A stretch of DNA of 64,000 bases from Spiribacter sp. 1M189 (lineage in GTDB: Bacteria > Pseudomonadota > Gammaproteobacteria > Nitrococcales > Nitrococcaceae): the NCBI RefSeq assembly GCF_040838345.1, contig NZ_JBAKFF010000001.1, positions 1,488,001 through 1,552,000 on the forward strand. Reading direction: 5' to 3'. Positions 49,825 through 58,646 of this stretch are shown here, one piece after another. A model generated the notes under the pieces. The model worked only from the letters and a program-made list of their open reading frames with translations. It was not told the DNA's origin and did not search any database. The position numbers and the translations under genes were made by a program. How positions within the stretch are numbered: the first letter of the stretch is position 1; every line of letters begins with the position of its first letter.

Positions 49825-51300
49825 ATGAGGTGGTTGTTCATTGCGTTCGGTGGGATTGCTGGCCTGCTCCTGGCAGCCATTGCTGCCGTGGTGCTCCTTT
49901 TCGACCCGAACGACTACCGCGATCAGCTGGCTGCTGCGGTAGAAAGCGAGACCGGGCGCACATTCACCCTGAGCGGCGACATCGGCTGGAGCCTGTTCCC
50001 GCGCCTCAGCATAGATCTGGGTGCGGTTCGGCTGGGCAGTGGCACCGGCTTTCCCGACAGGCCGTTGGTGAGCGCCGAGGGCCTGGGTGCGGGATTAGCC
50101 GTGATGCCACTGTTCGCCGGCCATATCGAGTTGGAGACGCTGGAGCTGCGACGGCCAACCATCAACCTGATCCGCAACGCGGAGGGTGTCGGCAACTGGC
50201 AACTCGATCGCAATGGCGGGCAGACAGCGACGGGGTCCGGCGGCATGACACCACCCCCGGAATGGCTCGCCGGGCTGAGTCTCGGTGGCATCGACCTCTC
50301 GGATGGCCGAATCCGCTACGAAGATCAGACCACGGGCGATGTGTTGACGGCGGACCCCATCAACCTCGATCTAGGCGCCGTGACCATCGGCCAGGCAACC
50401 TCGCTGACGCTCGAGGCATTGATCAGGCGCGGCGACGCGCAATGGGATGCGCGCCTCGCGGGCGACGTCACCATCCGCCGCGATGGCAGCCTGTCGCTCA
50501 GGGACACGACACTGACCGCCAACGAGCTGGAGATCAGCGAGATCAGCACCGATATCAGCCCGACCGCATCGGGCTGGCGGATCCACCCCCTCTCCGCGGT
50601 GTTCTACGACGGCGATTACAGCGGCGACATCCGCCTCCAGACCGAGGCGCAGAATATGCCTCTGCGCTTTGACGAGAGCCTCAATGGTGTCGCCATGGGC
50701 CCTCTGCTCGCCGCATTCACGGGCTTCGAACGGGTCACCGGCGAGGCCGGCATGGCGGCCAGCGGTGCGCTGGCGCTCTCCAGCGGCAACCCGCCATTGG
50801 CCAGCCTCACTGCAGACGGCGAGTTCAGCATCCGCGACGGCGCCCTGCGCGGCATCAATATCGCAAGGATCATCCGTCAGGCGCTGGCGCGGCTTGAAGG
50901 GCGGACCCCACCGCCTGACACCGCGACACCGGAGACCGACTTCACGAGCTTCACCGGGAGCGTATCCGTGCGCGACGGTGTGGCCAGCAGCGACGACATC
51001 AGCCTGGACTCGCCATTGCTCAGGGTTCGTGGCAGCGGCCAGAGCGATCTCGTCGAGCAGACCCTGGCGCTGAGACTGGATGTGAATATCGTTGGCAGCA
51101 TCGAGGGACAGGGCGGAAAAACCCTGGAATCCCTTCGCGGTGTCGCGATCCCCCTGCAGATCGAGGGTAGCTGGGATCAGCCCCGCGTTTCCGTCGACGT
51201 TGCGCGAGTGCTCCAGGAAAGCCAGGGCACGCGCATCCGCGAACGCATCGAGGAGGAGGTCGATGAGCTGCGTAATCGTCTCGAGGGGCTGATGAACTGA
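49825..51300 (+). CDS. AsmA family protein
   Basis: 491 residues. One N-terminal membrane anchor (WLFIAFGGIAGLLLAAIAAVVLLF) and the AsmA start FDPNDYRDQLAAAVESETGRTFTLSGDIGWSLFPRLSIDLGAVRLG. The C-terminal AsmA_2 region contains SVRDGVASSDDISLDSPLLRVRGSG. Family members are bridge-like proteins linked to phospholipid movement and outer-membrane assembly. ATG 49825 preferred; 49765 would add 20 residues. The stop overlaps the mutY start (TGATG). Confidence 0.92.
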   Translation: MRWLFIAFGGIAGLLLAAIAAVVLLFDPNDYRDQLAAAVESETGRTFTLSGDIGWSLFPRLSIDLGAVRLGSGTGFPDRPLVSAEGLGAGLAVMPLFAGHIELETLELRRPTINLIRNAEGVGNWQLDRNGGQTATGSGGMTPPPEWLAGLSLGGIDLSDGRIRYEDQTTGDVLTADPINLDLGAVTIGQATSLTLEALIRRGDAQWDARLAGDVTIRRDGSLSLRDTTLTANELEISEISTDISPTASGWRIHPLSAVFYDGDYSGDIRLQTEAQNMPLRFDESLNGVAMGPLLAAFTGFERVTGEAGMAASGALALSSGNPPLASLTADGEFSIRDGALRGINIARIIRQALARLEGRTPPPDTATPETDFTSFTGSVSVRDGVASSDDISLDSPLLRVRGSGQSDLVEQTLALRLDVNIVGSIEGQGGKTLESLRGVAIPLQIEGSWDQPRVSVDVARVLQESQGTRIRERIEEEVDELRNRLEGLMN

Positions 51301-52358
51301 TGTCCGCCGCGGATCCTGCGCCGGCCGAAGACTTCGCAACCGCCGTGCTGGACTGGTTCGAGCGCCATGGGCGCCATGATCTCCCCTGGCAGCATCCGGC
51401 CACGCCCTACCGGGTCTGGATCTCCGAAGTCATGCTGCAACAGACCCAGGTGAGCACGGTCATCCCCTACTTCGAGCGCTTCCTAGCGCGCTTTCCCGAC
51501 GTCGAGTCACTGGCCGCCGCCGATCGGGATGACGTTCTGGCCCACTGGGCCGGGCTTGGCTACTACGCCCGGGCACGCAACCTGCATCGCTGCGCGCGGA
51601 TGCTGGTCAGCCAGCATAACGGCGAGTTTCCTCACGCACTGGATGACGTGGCCGCGCTACCCGGCATCGGCCGCTCGACGGCGGGGGCCATCCTGTCGCT
51701 TTCGCGCAATGCCCCACACGCCATTCTTGACGGTAACGTCAAACGCGTCCTGGCCCGCTATTACGCAGTCCCGGGCTGGCCCGGCCAGACCGCCGTCGCG
51801 CGCCGGCTATGGACCCTTAGCGAAGCGGTGACGCCGAGAAGACGTGCCCGGGATTTCAATCAAGCGATGATGGATCTGGGCGCGACCGTCTGCAACCGGC
51901 AACCGCAATGTCAGCGCTGCCCGCTGCGCAGTGACTGCCGGGGCCTCGCCGAGGGCGATCCGACCGTCTACCCGGGCCGCAGACCGCGCCGTCAAAAGCC
52001 CCTCCGCCAGACGACCATGCTCATCATCCATGGCCACGGCGGCATCCTGCTTGAGCGTCGGCCCGACACCGGCATCTGGGCCGGCCTCTGGTCGCTGCCG
52101 GAAGCAACCGGTGACCCCGAAACATGGGCCCGGGAGCAACTCGGTGCTGGAATCCAACTGCTGGAGGAATCACCGGCGACGCTACGCCACGAATTCACGC
52201 ACTTCAGTCTGGAGATTCAGCCGGTCCGGGGCCGATTGATGGATGAGACCGTCGTAGCGGACAATGATCGGCTTTGGTATGACCCGCTGTCGGACGAAGC
52301 GCCGGGACTGCCCGCCCCCGTCCACCGCCTCATTCATCAAAAGGAGCCATCGGAATGA
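51300..52358 (+). CDS. mutY: A/G-specific adenine glycosylase
   Basis: Removes adenine mispaired with 8-oxoguanine. Glu in [18 protein letters not shown], helix-hairpin-helix [15 protein letters not shown], catalytic Asp in [13 protein letters not shown], the [4Fe-4S] site [16 protein letters not shown] and a C-terminal NUDIX-like OGG-recognition domain ([20 protein letters not shown]). 352 residues. Overlaps yggX by 4 bases, the classical mutY-yggX pair. Confidence 0.97.
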   Translation: MSAADPAPAEDFATAVLDWFERHGRHDLPWQHPATPYRVWISEVMLQQTQVSTVIPYFERFLARFPDVESLAAADRDDVLAHWAGLGYYARARNLHRCARMLVSQHNGEFPHALDDVAALPGIGRSTAGAILSLSRNAPHAILDGNVKRVLARYYAVPGWPGQTAVARRLWTLSEAVTPRRRARDFNQAMMDLGATVCNRQPQCQRCPLRSDCRGLAEGDPTVYPGRRPRRQKPLRQTTMLIIHGHGGILLERRPDTGIWAGLWSLPEATGDPETWAREQLGAGIQLLEESPATLRHEFTHFSLEIQPVRGRLMDETVVADNDRLWYDPLSDEAPGLPAPVHRLIHQKEPSE

Positions 52359-52624
52359 CCGACACGGTCCATTGCGTGAAGCTTGGCCGCGAAGGCCAGA
52401 AACTCAAGCGCCAACCCTATCCCGGGGAACTCGGCGAGCGCATCCTCGAGAATGTCAGTCAGGAGGGCTGGCAGATGTGGCTTGGCCACCAGACCATGCT
52501 GATCAACGAGTATCGGCTCTCCCCCATGGACCCCAAGGCGCGGCAGTTCCTGGAGCAGGAGATGGAGAACTTCTTCTTCGGCGAGGGCTCGGCACCGCCG
52601 CCGGACTACCAGCCGGAGGGATGA
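52355..52624 (+). CDS. yggX: Probable Fe(2+)-trafficking protein YggX
   Basis: 89 residues. The conserved pattern starts with VHCVKLG, then [17 protein letters not shown] and ISxEGW-like [22 protein letters not shown], then [14 protein letters not shown]. It protects iron-sulfur clusters from oxidative damage and is encoded with mutY, itself an iron-sulfur enzyme. Confidence 0.96.
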   Translation: MTDTVHCVKLGREGQKLKRQPYPGELGERILENVSQEGWQMWLGHQTMLINEYRLSPMDPKARQFLEQEMENFFFGEGSAPPPDYQPEG

Positions 52625-52630
52625 GAAACA

Positions 52631-53689
52631 TCAACCGCCATCCCCGCCCAGAGGACGGGCCCAGGATGGCCTCAGGGCCACTTCAGACCACGCACTCACG
52701 TCCGGTGCCGGGGGCGGGTCACCGAGCCACTGCCCAAGGCGCGCCGCCAGGGCATCGACATCACCCGCCGGATAACGATACGCGGGGGGATACTGCTCGG
52801 GGTAGACGAGTGCGTCGGGAACCAGCGGCGCTGCGCCGGCGCTCGCCGCCTCGAGCATCCCAAGCCCCTGGAATTCATGGATCGCCGTACTCACGGCGAT
52901 GCCTGCGCGATGCAGGATCGCATCGTAGTCGGCCCTAGCCAGACAGCCATTGGCCACGATGCGCGCACTCCACCGCTCCTCCAGCGCCTGGAGGACAGCC
53001 GGGATTTTTGGTGCACGCGGACCGAGCAAGGCAAGACGAAAGTCATAGCCACGCTCCCCCAGACGATCCAGCGCCCGGGCAAAGACCTCGGGCGCCTTGT
53101 CGTATTCCCAGCGGTGATTCCAGACAATAAGCCGCGGGTCCCGATGCTCAGCGACCGGCCAGGCACGTTCGGCTATCGGCACGGGAAGGACCGCCGCATG
53201 ACGGCCCAGTCGCGCGGCCACCCCCGCGGGAACCGCGTCGGGCATTCGCCCGAGCAGCCCATCAACACCGTCGAGAAAACTCCGCCGATTCCAGTCCGAG
53301 TTGAACAACAGATAATCGGCGGCGAGCGCGCCGTAGAGCTGCACGATCCGGGGCTCGATCGTGTGCCGCTGGCCCGGTCCGATGGGATAGGCAAACTGGT
53401 TTTCGTGGAAATAGTAAACCGTGGGAATTTGACCGAGGGGGGGACAGAGTCCGCGCAAAGTAGCCAGATCCACCATAGAGGTGGCCACGACCTGATCTAT
53501 GTCCTCGCAGGCCGACTCGATCTGGTCCAGCCATGACAGGGGATTACCGCGGATACGCCACTTGAAATGGCGCCCTGGCAAGGTCAACAGCCGCCAGTCG
53601 ATGGCCGGAAAAGCCTGCTGGAGCCAGCGCACCCACCAGGCATGGCTGTCGGACTGATAGGCGGAGAGCAAGAGAACACGTCGGCGCAT
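52631..53689 (-). CDS. tRNA-queuosine alpha-mannosyltransferase
   Basis: 352-residue GT-B glycosyltransferase. The N-terminal DUF3524 signature is SAYQSDSHAWWVRWLQQAFP, with PGRHFKWRIRGN and VYYFHENQFAYP. The C-terminal GT4 segment has IVWNHRWEYDKAPEVF and AIHEFQGLGMLEAASAGAAPLVPDALVYPEQYP. This family (GTDC1/QTMAN-like) attaches mannose to queuosine-34 of tRNA-Asp; its bacterial members are assigned by homology. Convergent with yggX, 6 bases apart. Confidence 0.82.
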   Translation of the reverse strand: MRRRVLLLSAYQSDSHAWWVRWLQQAFPAIDWRLLTLPGRHFKWRIRGNPLSWLDQIESACEDIDQVVATSMVDLATLRGLCPPLGQIPTVYYFHENQFAYPIGPGQRHTIEPRIVQLYGALAADYLLFNSDWNRRSFLDGVDGLLGRMPDAVPAGVAARLGRHAAVLPVPIAERAWPVAEHRDPRLIVWNHRWEYDKAPEVFARALDRLGERGYDFRLALLGPRAPKIPAVLQALEERWSARIVANGCLARADYDAILHRAGIAVSTAIHEFQGLGMLEAASAGAAPLVPDALVYPEQYPPAYRYPAGDVDALAARLGQWLGDPPPAPDVSAWSEVALRPSWARPLGGDGG

Positions 53690-53754
53690 ACTCCCATTTT
53701 AGGGCGTTCAGCTTGACCCGTCCGGCCGCATCGGTTTGAATACCGCTCTCCGGC

Positions 53755-53830
53755 GGCCAGGTAGCTCAGTTGGTAGAGCAGACGACTGAAAATCGTCGTG
53801 TCGGGAGTTCGATTCTCTCCCTGGCCACCA
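53755..53830 (+). tRNA. tRNA-Phe (anticodon GAA)
   Basis: Acceptor GGCCAGG/CCTGGCC, D arm GCTCAGTTGGTAGAGC, anticodon arm GACGA-CTGAAAA-TCGTC, variable GTGTC, T arm GGGAG-TTCGATT-CTCTC, encoded ACCA. 76 bases. Confidence 0.97.
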
Positions 53831-53846
53831 AATAATCTGACTCCCT

Positions 53847-54479
53847 ATGCAAACCGTTCTGCCACTACTCGGCGTCTTCGCCATCTTCTCCCCCGCCCTC
53901 ATGCTGCCCGGACCGGACTTCGTGGCGGTGGTGCGCAATACCATTGCCCGGGGCAAGCGGGCCGGCATCCTGACCGCACTTGGCGTGAGTATCGGCATCA
54001 CGGCCTACGCGGCATTGAGCGCGGCAGGCCTGTCCACGCTCATCAATCGCATTGACTGGTTTGAGATGGTGGTCCGTATCGGTGGCGCGGCGTTCCTGGG
54101 CTACCTGGGCATCGGCCTGCTGCTGACGCGCATGCCGGAGCGACACATCGAGCAGGAAGCTCCGACCGAGCCGGCGGGTCCGCGAAATCCCGTGTTGCTG
54201 GGGCTTTTCATCAACCTCACCAATCCCAAGGCCATCGTCTTTTTCGGCAGTATCTTCGGCACGGCCATCAAGCCCGGCACACCGGCCTGGGTTCTGGCTG
54301 CGGTGGTTGGCATTGTTGGTATCTGCGGACTGCTATGGTTTTCCACCGTCAGTCTGCTCACGGCCTCCACAGGGCTTCTGGTGCGGCTTGAGGATCATCA
54401 GCACTGGATCGAGCGTCTCGCCGGCATCGCTTTCCTCGGCTTCTCGGCCAAGATCGTCTTCGACCTCATCAGCGCCTGA
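53847..54479 (+). CDS. LysE/RhtB family amino acid exporter
   Basis: 210 residues, about six helices. The family start is FSPALMLPGPDFVAVVRNTIARGKRAGILTALGVSIG. NPVLLGLFINLTNPKAIVFFGSIFG is the second signature (NPKAxxFF). The exported amino acid is unknown. It begins 16 bases after tRNA-Phe and lies next to the Lrp/PutA pair. Confidence 0.93.
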   Translation: MQTVLPLLGVFAIFSPALMLPGPDFVAVVRNTIARGKRAGILTALGVSIGITAYAALSAAGLSTLINRIDWFEMVVRIGGAAFLGYLGIGLLLTRMPERHIEQEAPTEPAGPRNPVLLGLFINLTNPKAIVFFGSIFGTAIKPGTPAWVLAAVVGIVGICGLLWFSTVSLLTASTGLLVRLEDHQHWIERLAGIAFLGFSAKIVFDLISA

Positions 54480-54506
54480 AGCCCCGCAACGACTGCAAAC
54501 GTCCGC

Positions 54507-54980
54507 TCAGGGGCCCAGCTCCTTGACCGCCTCCATGGCGACATAGGTGCTGGTCGAGGCCACATGCGGAAGACTGGAAATACTCTCGGCGAGCACTCGC
54601 CGGTAGGTCGCGATGCCCGGCGTACGCACCTTGAGCAGATAATCGAAGCCACCGGCAATCAGGTGGCATTCCTCGATCTCGGGTATATCCCGCGCCGCTT
54701 CGTTGAAGTCGCGCAGAGCAGCCTCGCGGGTATCCGACAGCTTCACCTCGACGAAGGCCACATGCGCCGCGCCGATGCCGATCGGGTCAAGAATCGCCCG
54801 GTAACCGCGGATGACTCGAGCCTTCTCAAGCCGTCGCAACCGGGCCTGCGTCGGCGTCTTGGATCGACCGATCCGCCGAGCCAGCTCGGCGATGCTGATA
54901 CGGCCGTCTACGGAAAGCACCCGAAGTATCGCGCGGTCCAATCGGTCGAGGTTTTCGTTAGAGGATAGTTCGATCGACAT
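54507..54980 (-). CDS. Lrp/AsnC family regulator, probable PutR-type activator of putA
   Basis: 157 residues. N-terminal HTH LDRAILRVLSVDGRISIAELARRIGRSKTPTQARLRRLEKARVIRGYRAILDP, C-terminal RAM ligand domain from VAFVEVKLSD with GGFDYLLKVRTPGIATYRRV. The divergent position against putA (88 bases) and the AVSKTPxxxRx-type recognition helix fit the Lrp proteins that activate proline dehydrogenase in response to proline. ATG 54980 used; 55031 would add a segment rich in Lys/Phe. Confidence 0.88.
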   Translation of the reverse strand: MSIELSSNENLDRLDRAILRVLSVDGRISIAELARRIGRSKTPTQARLRRLEKARVIRGYRAILDPIGIGAAHVAFVEVKLSDTREAALRDFNEAARDIPEIEECHLIAGGFDYLLKVRTPGIATYRRVLAESISSLPHVASTSTYVAMEAVKELGP

Positions 54981-55068
54981 GGATTTTCCCGAAAAAACAG
55001 TCTGAAAATATTCTGAAAAGCGCTTTTTCAAGACAATCTACCATTATTTCTCCGCTATCGTGGAGCTT
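54981..55068. promoter_or_regulatory. Divergent lrp-putA control region
   Basis: 88 bases, more A/T-rich than surrounding genes (runs such as GAAAATATTCTGAAAA and CTTTTTCAAGACAATCTACC). Lrp-type activators bind such A/T-rich tracts. No precise -10/-35 pair is assigned. Confidence 0.45.
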
Positions 55069-58000
55069 ATGGATACTCGAATCAGCGCACTCGACACCGA
55101 ACGGCCCCTCCACCTGCCCGCGGGACTTACCCACGGCATGCGCCGGGCCGAGATACCCACCCTGCAGCAGATGGTCGATACAGCAGCAGTCGACCGGGAG
55201 CAGCGGCAGCGCATCGTGAGTGATGCCGCCGAGCTGGTCAGGCAGATCCGCAGCAGCGCACGGCCGGGCCTGATGGAGGTCTTCCTGGCCGAGTATGGCC
55301 TGTCGACCGACGAGGGCATTGCGCTTATGTGCCTGGCCGAGGCACTGCTCCGGGTACCGGATGCACCCAGCATCGACGCCCTGATCGAGGACAAGATCCG
55401 GCCATCCGACTGGGGCCAGCACATGGGGCATTCCAGCTCCAGTCTGGTCAACGCCTCCACATGGGCCCTCATGCTCACCGGACGCATACTCGATGATGAG
55501 GGCCGCGGTGTAACCCGGAATCTGCGCAGCGCATTCAAGAGACTGGGCGAGCCGGTGATCCGCACCGCCGTGGGGCGGGCCATGCGCGAGATGGGACGGC
55601 AGTTCGTGCTTGGCGAATCCATTCAGGCGGCCATGAAACGCGCCAGGGGCCTCGAGAAAAAGGGGTTCACCTACTCCTATGACATGCTTGGCGAGGCGGC
55701 CCGGACGGCCGCCGATGCCGACCAGTATTTCGAGGCCTACCGCGCGGCGATCCTCGCCATCAGTGGAGCGGCCGAGCATGATGACAGCCGGGACAACCCC
55801 GGTATTTCCGTCAAACTCTCGGCACTCCACCCACGCTACGAGCTCGCCCAGCGTGATCGAGTGCTGGCCGAGCTGGTGCCGCGGGTGACTGCACTGGCGC
55901 GGCTCGCCGCGGAGAAAGGGCTTGGCTTTAACATCGATGCCGAGGAATCCGACCGGCTCGCCCTCTCGCTGGAGGTTGCCGAGGCCACGCTGGCGGATCC
56001 GGCCCTTGCCGACTGGAACGGCTTTGGCATGGTCGTCCAGGCCTATGGCCAGCGGGCGGCCGATACGGTGGACTGGCTCTACCAATTGGCCCAACGCCTC
56101 GACCGCCGCATGACACTGCGGTTGGTGAAGGGCGCCTATTGGGATACCGAGATCAAACGCACCCAGGTGCTGGGCGTTGATGGATTCCCGGTATTCACGC
56201 GCAAGGCCGGCAGTGATGTCAGCTATCTGGCGGTATCGCGCAAGCTGCTGGGCATGACCGACCGCCTCTATCCCCAGTTCGCCACCCACAACGCCCACTC
56301 GGTGGCAGCCGTGCTGGCGATGGCGGACGAGATGGCGATCCCCCGCGAGGCCTTCGAGTTCCAGCGGCTGCATGGCATGGGCGAACGACTGCATGACATC
56401 GTCATGGAGCGCAACGGCACCCGCTGTCGCATCTATGCGCCGGTGGGAGAACACCGCGACCTTCTTGCCTACCTCGTCCGTCGACTGCTCGAGAACGGCG
56501 CCAACTCCTCATTCGTCAACCAGATCGTCGATGAAGCCGTTCCGCCGGAGGAAGTGGTCGCCTGCCCGTTCGAGGCGCTCGATGATGTCGTGCAGCCCGT
56601 CAACCCGGGGCTTTCCCGCGGGCCGGAGATATTCCTGCCCACGCGACGCAACGCGCGTGGTTTCGATTTGGGCGATATCGCCGATCTGGATTGCATCGAG
56701 GGGGCGAGGCGCCCCTTCCGCGACCGCGACTTCCGGGCCATGCCCATTACCGTCATCCCCTTGGATCCGGAGGCCGCCGAATGGCGCCCCATGATCAATC
56801 CGGCGGATCCGGACGACACCGTTGGTCTGGTCCGCGACGCCACCGCAACGGAGGTTGAACAGGCCATCACGGCGGCGACGCCCTGGGGCGCCAGTCCGCG
56901 CGAACGGGCGACCGTACTGGAACGGGCCGCCGAGCTCTATGAGCGGGACTTTGGGGAGATTATTGCGATTGTCGCCCGCGAGGCCGGCAAGAACCTGCTG
57001 GATGCCGTGGGTGAGCTACGCGAGGCCATCGACTTCCTCTATTACTACGCCCGTCAGGCGAAGTGCCTGGAACCCGCTCCGCGCGGCCGCTTCGCCTGCA
57101 TTTCCCCATGGAACTTTCCGCTCGCCATCTTCACCGGTCAGGTCGCCGGGGCGCTGGCGGCCGGCAATGCGGTGCTGGCCAAGCCGGCCGAGCAGTCACC
57201 GCTGACAGCCGCCAAGGGCGTGGCTCTCATGCATGAGGCCGGCGTCCCGCAATCCGCTCTGCAGTTCCTCCCCGGTGACGGTGCCACTGTGGGAGCCGCC
57301 CTCACCGGCGATCCGCGCATCAATGGTGTCGCCTTTACCGGTGGCACCGACACGGCCCAGGCCATTCGGCGGAACATGAGCCAGCATCTGGCGCCAGGCA
57401 CCCCGCTCATCGCTGAGACCGGCGGTCTGAACGCCATGATCGTCGACTCCACGGCATTGCACGAGCAGGCCGTCCGGGACGTTCTGGCGAGTGCATTCCA
57501 GTCGGCAGGGCAGCGCTGCTCGGCCCTGCGCTGCCTCTACATCCAGGAGGACGTCCGTGAAGACTTCATGGAGATGCTGCTGGGAGCCATGGACGAGCTG
57601 CGGCTGGGCGATCCATGGCGTTTGTCCACCGACATCGGCCCGGTAATCGACGCCGATGCCGCGGCCGACATCGCCGGTTACATCGACCGGGCCCGCGGCG
57701 CCGGGCGGCTGATCAAGCAGGTCAACGCGCCGGGGAGCGGCCACTTCATTGGCCCGACGGTGATTCAGGTGGACGGCATTGAGGATCTCGAGCGCGAGAT
57801 CTTCGGCCCGGTTCTGCATGTAGCCAGCTACCGGGCGCAGGATCTGGACGCCGTGATCGAACGGATCAATGCCCGCGGCTACGGCCTGACCTTCGGCCTG
57901 CACACCCGGATCGAGGATCGGGTCCAGCACATCGTCGATCGGGTGCATGCCGGCAACATCTATGTGAACCGCAACCAGATCGGTGCGATCGTGGCGTCTC

Positions 58001-58566
58001 AGCCCTTTGGCGGCGAGGGGCTCTCGGGCACGGGCCCGAAAGCCGGCGGGCCCGACTATGTCCCGCGCTTTGCGGCGCCCGATACTCCGGCGGTTGCCGT
58101 GGAGACCCCCGCAGGAGACGCTGACATGTCCGCCATCCAGGCCGAAATCAATGCGCTGCCGGATCCGGCCATGCCGGCGGAGAGCATGGACATGCCCGGT
58201 CCCACCGGCGAGTCCAACCGCTTGTATCATGTCCCGCGACCGCCGGTCCTGTGCCTTGGCCCGGGCCCCGCCGCGGCGGCGGAGCAGCGACGCCAGGTGG
58301 AGGCACTGGGGGGCACGGCCGTTGAAGTCACCGGGCAGCTCTTGCCGGAGGCACTGGAGACACTGGAGGGCTTCTCCGGCGTGATCTGGTGGGGTGACGA
58401 GGCCAGTACACGGCCCTATGCGCTGGCGCTCTCGCGGCGGGATGGCCCCATCCTGCCGGTCATCACCGGCTGCCCGGACCGGGCGCATGTCAACCATGAG
58501 CGTCATGTCTGCGTGGACGTCACCGCATCGGGTGGTAACGCACAGCTGCTGGCGAAGGTTCAGTAA
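55069..58566 (+). CDS. putA: Bifunctional proline dehydrogenase / pyrroline-5-carboxylate dehydrogenase PutA
   Basis: Oxidises L-proline to glutamate. No N-terminal ribbon-helix-helix DNA-binding domain. The PRODH barrel has RLVKGAYWDTEIKRTQV (about residue 351 on) and EFQRLHGMG. The aldehyde dehydrogenase part has SPWNFPLAIFTGQ, FTGGTDTAQ, AETGGLNAMIVD and catalytic Cys817 (GQRCSALR). After QPFGGEGLSGTGPKAGGP, a further about 140-residue C-terminal domain (LCLGPGPAAAAEQ to the end) resembles the non-catalytic ALDH-like tail of longer PutA proteins. About 1165 residues, intermediate in size. ATG 55069 (GGAG 3 bases before) or GTG 55060. Confidence 0.96.
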   Translation: MDTRISALDTERPLHLPAGLTHGMRRAEIPTLQQMVDTAAVDREQRQRIVSDAAELVRQIRSSARPGLMEVFLAEYGLSTDEGIALMCLAEALLRVPDAPSIDALIEDKIRPSDWGQHMGHSSSSLVNASTWALMLTGRILDDEGRGVTRNLRSAFKRLGEPVIRTAVGRAMREMGRQFVLGESIQAAMKRARGLEKKGFTYSYDMLGEAARTAADADQYFEAYRAAILAISGAAEHDDSRDNPGISVKLSALHPRYELAQRDRVLAELVPRVTALARLAAEKGLGFNIDAEESDRLALSLEVAEATLADPALADWNGFGMVVQAYGQRAADTVDWLYQLAQRLDRRMTLRLVKGAYWDTEIKRTQVLGVDGFPVFTRKAGSDVSYLAVSRKLLGMTDRLYPQFATHNAHSVAAVLAMADEMAIPREAFEFQRLHGMGERLHDIVMERNGTRCRIYAPVGEHRDLLAYLVRRLLENGANSSFVNQIVDEAVPPEEVVACPFEALDDVVQPVNPGLSRGPEIFLPTRRNARGFDLGDIADLDCIEGARRPFRDRDFRAMPITVIPLDPEAAEWRPMINPADPDDTVGLVRDATATEVEQAITAATPWGASPRERATVLERAAELYERDFGEIIAIVAREAGKNLLDAVGELREAIDFLYYYARQAKCLEPAPRGRFACISPWNFPLAIFTGQVAGALAAGNAVLAKPAEQSPLTAAKGVALMHEAGVPQSALQFLPGDGATVGAALTGDPRINGVAFTGGTDTAQAIRRNMSQHLAPGTPLIAETGGLNAMIVDSTALHEQAVRDVLASAFQSAGQRCSALRCLYIQEDVREDFMEMLLGAMDELRLGDPWRLSTDIGPVIDADAAADIAGYIDRARGAGRLIKQVNAPGSGHFIGPTVIQVDGIEDLEREIFGPVLHVASYRAQDLDAVIERINARGYGLTFGLHTRIEDRVQHIVDRVHAGNIYVNRNQIGAIVASQPFGGEGLSGTGPKAGGPDYVPRFAAPDTPAVAVETPAGDADMSAIQAEINALPDPAMPAESMDMPGPTGESNRLYHVPRPPVLCLGPGPAAAAEQRRQVEALGGTAVEVTGQLLPEALETLEGFSGVIWWGDEASTRPYALALSRRDGPILPVITGCPDRAHVNHERHVCVDVTASGGNAQLLAKVQ

Positions 58567-58577
58567 GCCGATCGATT

Positions 58578-58630
58578 GGCGCTATCAACTTTACTTCCCG
58601 CCTGTCTCTCCGCAGGATAGCGCCCTTTTT
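58578..58630 (+). terminator. Possible terminator between putA and the BCCT gene
   Basis: Inverted repeat GGCGCTATC (58578-58586) / GATAGCGCC (58616-58624) followed by CTTTTT. The 29-base loop is long, so efficiency is uncertain. Confidence 0.5.
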
Positions 58631-58646
58631 CCACTGCGGAGGCGAC